Positions 17,382 to 24,644 of a stretch of 53,140 nucleotides of DNA are shown piece by piece. How positions within the stretch are numbered: position 1 is the stretch's first letter; each line of letters begins with the position of its first letter. The DNA is taken from positions 1 to 53,140 of the forward strand of contig CALZYS010000003.1 of the NCBI GenBank assembly GCA_945830345.1. The letters run 5' to 3'. Origin of the DNA: an uncultured Prevotella sp. Lineage in GTDB: Bacteria > Bacteroidota > Bacteroidia > Bacteroidales > Bacteroidaceae. Under the pieces are notes generated by a model. The model ran no database searches. It had not been told where the DNA came from and saw only the letters and a program-made list of their open reading frames with translations. The position numbers and the translations under genes are program-made.

Positions 17382-20138
17382 TCAGTTTCCCGCCGGCTTG
17401 GTCACATCCACACTCTGTGCGGGATACCACTTGAAGGTCTTCACGTCGTCGGGTTGTGCGGGATTGTAGTCCTTCCACTCAGAGCGCAGGGACTTGACGA
17501 GAGGGAGGTTGAGCTGTTTCATACCCATGATAACCATCTTTGCCACCTCGTATGCTCCGTAGGGATTGAAGTGAGTGTTGTCGGCAAGAGCGGTTGTCTG
17601 ACCGGGGAAGGAGTTTGCTGGATAATGCACGAGCGACGACTTGCTGCCCTCAAATCCGAGAGTCTCGAAGAATGTGCGGGTCATGTCGTGCAACTCGATT
17701 ACGGGAACGTTCTCTCTATGAGCCACTGTGCGCATAGCATCGGGATAGTCGCCATGGGTTTCCTGAATCTTGCTATGTGTAGCCTCGTCGAAGGAACGGC
17801 GCTGAGTGGGAGTGACAAAAATGATGTTTCCGCCCTTTGCCCTCACACGGTCGATAAATATCTTGAGGTTCTGCGAGAAGTTGTACCATGCACCGCTTCC
17901 GGGCTTGCGCTCCTTCTGGTCGTTGTGCCCAAACTCGCAGAACACGTAGTCGCCCTTCTTCATCTGCTCAATCACCTGGTCGAGACGGCCCTGGGCGATG
18001 AACGAACTTGTGGCAAGACCGCTCTCGGCATGATTGGCTATCACCACGTCGGGTCCAAACCACACGGGAGCCATCTGTCCCCAGCTGGCATATGGTTCGT
18101 AAGGCTGGTCGGTCACAGTAGAGTTGCCGCAGAGGAAAACCTGCGTTGCAGTGGTGTCGCGCTCTATACGCAACTCCTTGACGGCAGGAGCGGCACCGGT
18201 GAACTCCAATGTCAGGACATCGTCCCAGGTCATGGTTCCCTTCTCACGGTCCTTAATCTTCACGTATTTCAAGTCGGAGATAAACGGAGTGCGCTTGTTG
18301 ACGGTAAACTCAACCGTCTTGAACTCACCCTTCTTCGTTGTCACCTCATCCACCATTAGACGTCGGCTTTCAGCCCTTACGACAGTCTTTCCTGCCTTTT
18401 TCTTGGAGCCGAAGACAACAGTCACCTTGTAGTTGCCGTCGGGCAGTTCGGCTGCATAGTAGAACGGGGCGTTGTCCTTAGGGTCTCTCTTGCTCATATC
18501 CTCCACGATGGTGGTTTGGGCAATGAGATACTTGGCGAGGGGCGAGTCGTTGCGCATCAGACCCTTAGCCACACTCTTGGCGTTCAACTTGGCGCCGGTG
18601 AGAGAGGTGTGGGTATGGTCGTGGTTGTAATATGCCTTTGCCTCTTCCCTTCCGATACCGTCGAGGAAGTCCGCAGAGATATTGTGTACATCCACTAATT
18701 CCACTCCTGTCTCCTTAACCACCTCGCGATACCATTTGCCGTAAGAGTCGTTGCGACGCTCAATCTTGCCGCCGGGCCATTCGTTGCGCGGAGTGAGCGA
18801 CACGAGGATAGGAGTGGCACCCTTCTCCCTCACATCCTGAATGAATTTCTTCAGATACCAGCCGAAGGAATATACCACCTCGTATTTGCCGCTGTCGGCG
18901 AGCTTATATACATGGCTTGTGTCCTTGGCGCAGGCTATTGTTCCGCGTTGCTTCTGATTGTCGATAGGACCAATGTCATTGTGTCCGAACTGAATCAGCA
19001 CGAAGTCGCCGGGCTGAAGACTGTTATACACCTTGTCCCAACGTCCCTCGTTGAGATAAGTGCGGGTGCTGCGTCCTGCCTTGGCACAGTTGACGCAGGT
19101 AATCTTGTTCTGGTCGAACACGGTGTAAGCCTGTGAACCCCAGCCCCACATGCCGTTCTCGTCCTTGTCCTCGTTCTTCACCGTACTGTCGCCAGTGATG
19201 AACACCACGGGCTTGCCTTTTTCGCGGTTCACCTCTTCGGTGGGCAGTTCCACATTGTGCATCATTGCCTGCAGCGGAGCAAGTTTCGGGTCTTTGCTCT
19301 CGGCGATACCCTCGGCAGCCGACCTTGCGTTCATCATCGCACCGAAACGGCTTGTGTGGATATGGTCGGTGTAGAAGTGGTATTTCTCCTTCCACGGGCC
19401 GTAGGCATCGAGCTTTGAAGCCGAAATCTCATTGAGATCAACGTAAGGCACATTCTCCTGTTCAGCCACCTGCTTAGCCCATAGACCGAAAGTTTTGTTT
19501 ACACGCACTATCTTGCCGTTGTCGTCGTAGGCATCACGCGGAGTAAGCGACATCAGTATGGGATTGGCTCCCACGGCACGACAGTCGTTGATATATTTGC
19601 GGAGATATTCACCGTAGGTATAAACCGTTTCTTTCACTCCCGTTTCTTTGATAGTGACGTTGAGTGTGTCCTGGCCTATGCCTGGGATGCTGGCGCGGGC
19701 GCGTCCGCTGTCATACGGCCCGTTGTCGTTATGTCCGATGGAGATAATGACCCAGTCGCCCTTCTGTATGCCCTTACGCACGTCGGGCCAAAGGCGGTTG
19801 TAGAAGGTGCGGCTGCTCATACCTCCGAGAGCCTGGTTTTCAACAGTGATTTTATTCTCATCGAAGAACTCTTGGGCATAATATCCCCATCCCCACTGTC
19901 CGTTGTTTCCGTTGCCGAGCGTACCGTTGCGCATGGTGGAGTTGCCGATGAGGAAGAGTACGGGGTTGTTGCCCTTGCGGCTTGTGCCAGCCGGTATTCG
20001 TGCGGTCTTGGCCTTGTTGAGGCTGTCGAGGGTGTTATCAACGACCTTGTTGACATCCTCCATTGGTTTTGCCACTTGTGCAAAAGCCATTGTTGTAGAG
20101 AGCGATATGATAGCTCCCATCAGTATTCTTTTTTTCAT
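17382..20138 (-). CDS. Triple-domain CE12 rhamnogalacturonan acetylesterase, exported
   Basis: This 918-aa protein carries three SGNH hydrolase domains after a signal peptide (residues 1-20). Domain 1 (about 58-290) has GNSTM (Ser67), GHND (Asn137) and DHIH (Asp258/His261). Domain 2 (about 308-535) has GDSTV (Ser318), GHND (Asn387) and DHTH (Asp507/His510). A beta-sandwich (about 555-655; YKVTVVFGSKKKAGKTVVRAESRRL) of the type found before Bacteroides CE12 domains comes next. Domain 3 (about 665-890) has GNSTV (Ser673), GHND (Asn739) and DNTH. All three triads look intact. CE12 enzymes remove acetyl groups from galacturonate in RG-I, opening the backbone to lyases. Most relatives have one or two such domains. 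It has its own promoter and is cotranscribed with GH2. Confidence 0.92.
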   Translation of the reverse strand: MKKRILMGAIISLSTTMAFAQVAKPMEDVNKVVDNTLDSLNKAKTARIPAGTSRKGNNPVLFLIGNSTMRNGTLGNGNNGQWGWGYYAQEFFDENKITVENQALGGMSSRTFYNRLWPDVRKGIQKGDWVIISIGHNDNGPYDSGRARASIPGIGQDTLNVTIKETGVKETVYTYGEYLRKYINDCRAVGANPILMSLTPRDAYDDNGKIVRVNKTFGLWAKQVAEQENVPYVDLNEISASKLDAYGPWKEKYHFYTDHIHTSRFGAMMNARSAAEGIAESKDPKLAPLQAMMHNVELPTEEVNREKGKPVVFITGDSTVKNEDKDENGMWGWGSQAYTVFDQNKITCVNCAKAGRSTRTYLNEGRWDKVYNSLQPGDFVLIQFGHNDIGPIDNQKQRGTIACAKDTSHVYKLADSGKYEVVYSFGWYLKKFIQDVREKGATPILVSLTPRNEWPGGKIERRNDSYGKWYREVVKETGVELVDVHNISADFLDGIGREEAKAYYNHDHTHTSLTGAKLNAKSVAKGLMRNDSPLAKYLIAQTTIVEDMSKRDPKDNAPFYYAAELPDGNYKVTVVFGSKKKAGKTVVRAESRRLMVDEVTTKKGEFKTVEFTVNKRTPFISDLKYVKIKDREKGTMTWDDVLTLEFTGAAPAVKELRIERDTTATQVFLCGNSTVTDQPYEPYASWGQMAPVWFGPDVVIANHAESGLATSSFIAQGRLDQVIEQMKKGDYVFCEFGHNDQKERKPGSGAWYNFSQNLKIFIDRVRAKGGNIIFVTPTQRRSFDEATHSKIQETHGDYPDAMRTVAHRENVPVIELHDMTRTFFETLGFEGSKSSLVHYPANSFPGQTTALADNTHFNPYGAYEVAKMVIMGMKQLNLPLVKSLRSEWKDYNPAQPDDVKTFKWYPAQSVDVTKPAGN

Positions 20139-20178
20139 ATTATTTATTTAGGTTTTTCTTTATTTCTCAAAAACGCTG

Positions 20179-20242
20179 CAAAATTACATATTTATATTAT
20201 AAGCCCAACAAGAATATTTGATTTTTAACATTTAATATTTGG
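20179..20242 (-). promoter_or_regulatory. CE12-GH2 promoter with direct-repeat operator
   Basis: On the minus strand TAATTTTG (20186-20179) is the -7 box. TCAAATATT (20221-20213) ends 26 bp upstream of it, and CCAAATATT (20242-20234) repeats it exactly 21 bp further out. No TTTG stands at the -33 position. Confidence 0.65.
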
Positions 20243-20263
20243 TTTGTATTCATTCTTCATTCT

Positions 20264-22216
20264 TCATTTAAATAAATCTGGCAGATAGTACCCGAGGTGC
20301 GGGGGCTGATTGTAGCTCACGTTCTGCCATGCCACTGCCATACGGTAGGTGTGGTCGTGCATGAGCGTAGGGACGCGGTAGTCAGAGGGACAGTTGGTGG
20401 TGAAGATGTTGAGATGAGAGGCATCAGTGACATCCCAGAAGACAAGCTCCTCGCGCCAGTCGCCCATGAGGTCAGCCTGAAGATTAGGAGTTGCCTTGGT
20501 CCAGTTGCACGAACCCGAATTACCCATTTCGTGCAGCATATTTCCGTTGCTCAGTGGCAGGGGCTCAGCCCTCTTGCCGTTCCACTTCATAAGACATGGA
20601 GGGAAGAACGGACGGCGGGGGAGATTGCCAAGCAGTTCCTCCTGCAAGTCGCCATCCCAATAGATACGGAAGTTCATAGGGGGCATTGTCTTTGCGATGA
20701 CATTCCCATGGATGTCCTTCACCTCCCTGTTGCATATATGCCACATCTCGCAACCTCGGTGATTGGCATCTATGTCAGCGCACATGCCGCGTCCAGTGTC
20801 TTCATCCCCCTCTTCGTGAAAGAGTAGATCTCCCGTGCGTGCATCGCGAAGGTCGGCACCATAGGGACGCGCCTCATGAACCATATAGAACTCAAGTCCG
20901 GGCCGGTCGGGGTCGAGGTCGGATAGATGGAATGCATCACCATGTCCAAGCCCCGTGGAATAGAGCAGAGTACCATCATTGTCAATAGCGGCTGAGCCGT
21001 AGGTTATCTCGTCGCATCCATCGCCATCAACATCTGCCACTGCTATTCCGTGGGCACCTTGTCCGTATGCCGTAGCCTTCAGTCCTTTGGCGGATTTCAA
21101 TACCTTTCCATTGGCATCATGCAGGTTCCATTCCTCTGGACTGATGGATGCGTGCAACCACTTGGTGGTGAGCCGCTTGCCGTCGAAATCCACCGCCCAC
21201 AGATAAGAGCGCGTGTAATATCCGCGGCACATCACCGCACTCGCATTCCTGCTGATACCGTCGAGATGAGCCACGCATGCGAGATACCTCTCGCCACGGT
21301 TGCCCTGACATTTTGAGTCGCCCCATCCCGCATATTCAGCCTTGCTCCCGACACCGTAGGCGCGGTTGGGGTTATACCATACGGTGTGTATTGATTCTCC
21401 GGTTATTCCGGAAAATACTGTAAGAAGTTCCTCACCTTCGAGGATTCTTCCCTTGCGGTTGCGGTAGTCGGAGGAGTTTTCAATCTTTTTAATCTCCTCA
21501 TCAGTGGCAGACATAGTGACAAACTGCCCCTTGCCGTCGGTAGAACCTGGAGCCGTCTTGCATATCATCTCGGCCTTACCGTCGCCGTCGAAGTCATACA
21601 CGAGGAATTGCGTGTAGTGGGCACCGGCACGGATGTTGCGCCCGAGGTTGACGCGCCAGAGTCGCTTGCCTGTCAACTTATAGCAATCGAAGATGACATC
21701 GCCCGTATATCCGTCGTGCGAGTTGTCGTGGGCATTCGACGGGTCCCACTTCACAATGAGTTCATACTCGCCGTCACCGTCAACATCCCCCACCGAGCAA
21801 TCGTTTGGCGAATAGGTATATGACCTTCCGTCGGGAGTGTTGCCTCCGTCGGGGCGGTCGATGGGCATACGATAGAAGAGGTCACCCCATGGCTTGATTT
21901 CCTTTGAGGCCATCTCGCTGCCGCCTTGCCTTGCTATGATGCTATATGTGGATGAAGCCGTACCTTCGGCATCGGTGAAGTTGGTTGACTTGATGTCCTT
22001 GGCGATGGTCTTGCCGTTGCGCACAACGTCAAACGTCACGTCATTGGCATCGTCGCCGAGCAGTCGCCAGCTTACGAAAATTCCCTTGTCTTGTGCGGGC
22101 AGTGCCACCACGCCGCGGTCAAGTCGTTCATGAACAGTAGGAGAGATTGTTGCCTTCTGTCCCCAAGCCATGCCTATAGTCATGGCAAGCATTACGGTTG
22201 CAAATGTCTTTTTCAT
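20264..22216 (-). CDS. PL11 rhamnogalacturonan lyase, exported
   Basis: This 650-aa protein (signal peptide MKKTFATVMLAMTIGMAWG) matches PL11 along its length: HERLDRGVVALPAQDKGIFVSWRLLG at the start, the calcium-rich beta-propeller blocks VGDVDGDGEYELIVKWDPSNAHD, YDFDGDGKAEMICKTAPG and VADVDGDGCDEITYGSAAID, and MNFRIYWDGDLQEELLG followed by MGDWREELVFWD near the end. PL11 cleaves the rhamnose-galacturonate bond by beta-elimination, leaving unsaturated galacturonyl ends for GH105. The length matches B. subtilis YesW (620 aa). It is the last gene of the GH105-PL26-GH115-PL11 operon, 11 bp after GH115. It has no extra modules, unlike the PL11 at 33153, and is probably periplasmic. Confidence 0.95.
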   Translation of the reverse strand: MKKTFATVMLAMTIGMAWGQKATISPTVHERLDRGVVALPAQDKGIFVSWRLLGDDANDVTFDVVRNGKTIAKDIKSTNFTDAEGTASSTYSIIARQGGSEMASKEIKPWGDLFYRMPIDRPDGGNTPDGRSYTYSPNDCSVGDVDGDGEYELIVKWDPSNAHDNSHDGYTGDVIFDCYKLTGKRLWRVNLGRNIRAGAHYTQFLVYDFDGDGKAEMICKTAPGSTDGKGQFVTMSATDEEIKKIENSSDYRNRKGRILEGEELLTVFSGITGESIHTVWYNPNRAYGVGSKAEYAGWGDSKCQGNRGERYLACVAHLDGISRNASAVMCRGYYTRSYLWAVDFDGKRLTTKWLHASISPEEWNLHDANGKVLKSAKGLKATAYGQGAHGIAVADVDGDGCDEITYGSAAIDNDGTLLYSTGLGHGDAFHLSDLDPDRPGLEFYMVHEARPYGADLRDARTGDLLFHEEGDEDTGRGMCADIDANHRGCEMWHICNREVKDIHGNVIAKTMPPMNFRIYWDGDLQEELLGNLPRRPFFPPCLMKWNGKRAEPLPLSNGNMLHEMGNSGSCNWTKATPNLQADLMGDWREELVFWDVTDASHLNIFTTNCPSDYRVPTLMHDHTYRMAVAWQNVSYNQPPHLGYYLPDLFK

Positions 22217-22227
22217 AATATGTCTTT

Positions 22228-24642
22228 TTATTTTATCAAATACCTCTTGCGGCTTTTATCGAAATCCACGTTCCATTGATCCACAATGATGTGATTGTCG
22301 AGAGCCTTGATTCTCAGGGAGTGCCTTCCTGGGATGAAGCCGTTAAGCTCAATCTCCCTCACTGCCTGTCCCCTAAGGACGTTGAGTTTCCAACGCTCCG
22401 AGCGGAAAGGTTCTTTTAGTGAGAACACCCGCTCCTCACCTCCATCTATGCTTGCCGAGAAGCGAATGTCACCGTTGTCGTTGGGCTGGGTGGGGATGAG
22501 GGCGATCTTCATTACGGCATCACCGCTTGACGATGTGTCGAAAGTGTAATCGAGAGTGCCACCCTTGGGTATGCTGAGTGCATTCATGCTGTGTCCGAGC
22601 ATCTGTATCGCCTTGCAGCCTTCGGACGCGGATGAATACTCATTGGCGTTGCGCGAGATATACTCACATTCATTGCTTGTGACAATTATAACAGAAGAGT
22701 CATTCTTGTATGCAGTGTCAGGCATACCGAAGACCGGCAGGTTACGGGGATTCATCGACATAAGATTCTTCCACTTGCCTCCAGCGAGTTCGTTGTTGTA
22801 GCGTTCCGTCAGTGTCTTTATCTCTTCGTATGCCCCCGCGCTTTGCTTTGCGGCATCGGCATCTCCCGTCTGCCTTGCCTTTTGTGCGAGAAGCAGTTTG
22901 CGGGCATTGGCATCTGCGGCAAGCACGGGATATTCTATTGCTGCAAAATAGGCATCCTTCAATCTCGCGGGAATGATGCCTTCCACCTTCTTCACGGCAG
23001 ATGAGACAGAGGAATAACGTTGCAGATATTCTCCTATTTCATCTATCGTAAACTCAGTGTCCTGTATGGGACTCAGTCCACGGTTGTATTTTTTCTTGTC
23101 GAGTTCCACTTGTGTCCATCCCATAAACTCAGGGCGACGCTGGGCGCACAGTCTGTAAAATTCCTTCATGGCAGGGAACAGTTGCTTGCCTGCCTCCTCG
23201 CCAAACTGGCGGCAGAGCCAACGCAAGTAATGATTCTCGATACTCGCCTCGTTCACGCAGTTGATGTCCCATGCCATATCGAGAAACAGTTCGAGGTCAT
23301 ATCCCGCAACCTTCGGGTCATGCACATTCACTATCCACAGTTTGCGGGCGTTGTGGTCGTATGCCGTGCGCATCTCGTTGTATATCAGTCCCGGTTGCAT
23401 GGTAGTCAACCACAGGTGGTCATGCGGACGTCCCCAATAGCTGAGGTGGTAGTATATTCCCGCTCCGCCGATGCGCTTCTGTTCCTCATCGTTGGACAGT
23501 CGCGTGAGATAACCGTAGTTGTCGTCACACCACATCAGCGTGACATATTCGGGCACCTTCAGTCCCTGCTCGTATATCTGCAGCACCTCCTTGTAGGGGA
23601 TGAAAATCTGCGTTTGCTTTGCAGGGTCGCCGATATGCTTGGCAATCAGTTCCTGCTGGTCGTTGATTACACGCTGCAGTCCGTCGAACTTCTGTTCCAT
23701 GGTCTTCGCGCCCTCCATCGAACCGTCGTGAATGCCTCGCATACCTATGGTGAATAGATTGCCTCCTGCGGAGTTCTTCACCTCGTCGAGACGCTCAGTC
23801 CAATACTTTTGCACATTCTCGCGGTTGGTGAAGTAGTTGAAAGCCCCGCGCTCCTTGACGTTCCACTCACCCGTGTTGCTCCTCAAAAGCGGTTCGCAGT
23901 GGGACGAGCCAACAGCAATGCCGCAACTGTCAGCCACCTCCTTTGCGCTGGAAGTCTTGAAGAACGACACCGTTCCCTCGTGCATCGCAGGCCAAATGGC
24001 ATTGGCACGCAGGCGCATCAGCAGTTGGAACACCTTTTTATATATGTCCCTGTCGATAAGTCCCTTTTGTCCTTTCTCGCTCCATGGGCGGATACTCCAG
24101 TCTTCATCGTTGATGAAAATGCCTCGATATTCCACCGATGCCCCCTGGGTGATGGAGGTATTACGGTTGATGGCAAGACGAGATTTCCTTTCCGGCACCA
24201 CGTCACCCCACCATATCCAAGGGTTCACTCCCGCCATCCTCGACATTTCAAGAATACCATAAGCTGTGCCCCTTCCGTTCTTTCCCACTATGAGCACCTT
24301 TCCGTCAGTCACTGAGATATGAAATCCGTCGCACAAGGAAATGACCTTATCTACGGGCACATTCTTGCGCACGAGTTCTTTCCTCACTTTCTTGCTTGCC
24401 TTGTCGAGTTCCACTATCCTCAACGTGCCTTTTTTTGCAGGTATGGCCTTTCTGCCCGTGACAGCCGACATGTCGTCGGAAAACATGTCGAGAGCCACCT
24501 TCACAACGGGGTCCACGTCCGTCAGCACGTTGTATGCCACGGCATTCTCACCGTCATACCATAGGAGTTCATCTGCTGTTTGTGCCGTCATGTATGACAT
24601 GGCAAACATCATCAGACAGCATATAATAAATCTCTTAAACAT
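22228..24642 (-). CDS. GH115 alpha-glucuronidase, exported
   Basis: The ORF track begins at 24696, but the ATG at 24642 opens the signal peptide (MFKRFIICCLMMFAMSYMTAQ), giving 804 aa, and leaves 2 bp to the upstream gene. GH115 blocks are clear: GRGTAYGILEMSRMAGVNPWIWWGDV, EYRGIFINDEDW, RLRANAIWPAMHEG, YVTLMWCDDNYGYLTRLSNDEEQ and IVNVHDPKVAGYDLELFLDMAWD. GH115 removes alpha-linked (4-O-methyl-)glucuronic acid, best known from xylan. In an RG-I locus the target may be glucuronic acid on galactan or arabinogalactan side chains, but this is inference. A C-terminal beta-sandwich (RFSASIDGGEERVFSL) ends the protein. It is the third gene of the GH105 operon. Confidence 0.9.
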   Translation of the reverse strand: MFKRFIICCLMMFAMSYMTAQTADELLWYDGENAVAYNVLTDVDPVVKVALDMFSDDMSAVTGRKAIPAKKGTLRIVELDKASKKVRKELVRKNVPVDKVISLCDGFHISVTDGKVLIVGKNGRGTAYGILEMSRMAGVNPWIWWGDVVPERKSRLAINRNTSITQGASVEYRGIFINDEDWSIRPWSEKGQKGLIDRDIYKKVFQLLMRLRANAIWPAMHEGTVSFFKTSSAKEVADSCGIAVGSSHCEPLLRSNTGEWNVKERGAFNYFTNRENVQKYWTERLDEVKNSAGGNLFTIGMRGIHDGSMEGAKTMEQKFDGLQRVINDQQELIAKHIGDPAKQTQIFIPYKEVLQIYEQGLKVPEYVTLMWCDDNYGYLTRLSNDEEQKRIGGAGIYYHLSYWGRPHDHLWLTTMQPGLIYNEMRTAYDHNARKLWIVNVHDPKVAGYDLELFLDMAWDINCVNEASIENHYLRWLCRQFGEEAGKQLFPAMKEFYRLCAQRRPEFMGWTQVELDKKKYNRGLSPIQDTEFTIDEIGEYLQRYSSVSSAVKKVEGIIPARLKDAYFAAIEYPVLAADANARKLLLAQKARQTGDADAAKQSAGAYEEIKTLTERYNNELAGGKWKNLMSMNPRNLPVFGMPDTAYKNDSSVIIVTSNECEYISRNANEYSSASEGCKAIQMLGHSMNALSIPKGGTLDYTFDTSSSGDAVMKIALIPTQPNDNGDIRFSASIDGGEERVFSLKEPFRSERWKLNVLRGQAVREIELNGFIPGRHSLRIKALDNHIIVDQWNVDFDKSRKRYLIK

Positions 24643-24644
24643 AG

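Noticed and set aside
17454-18359. 301-aa plus-strand ORF
   Set aside because: It is antisense to the third SGNH domain of the CE12 protein; composition is that of a shadow frame.
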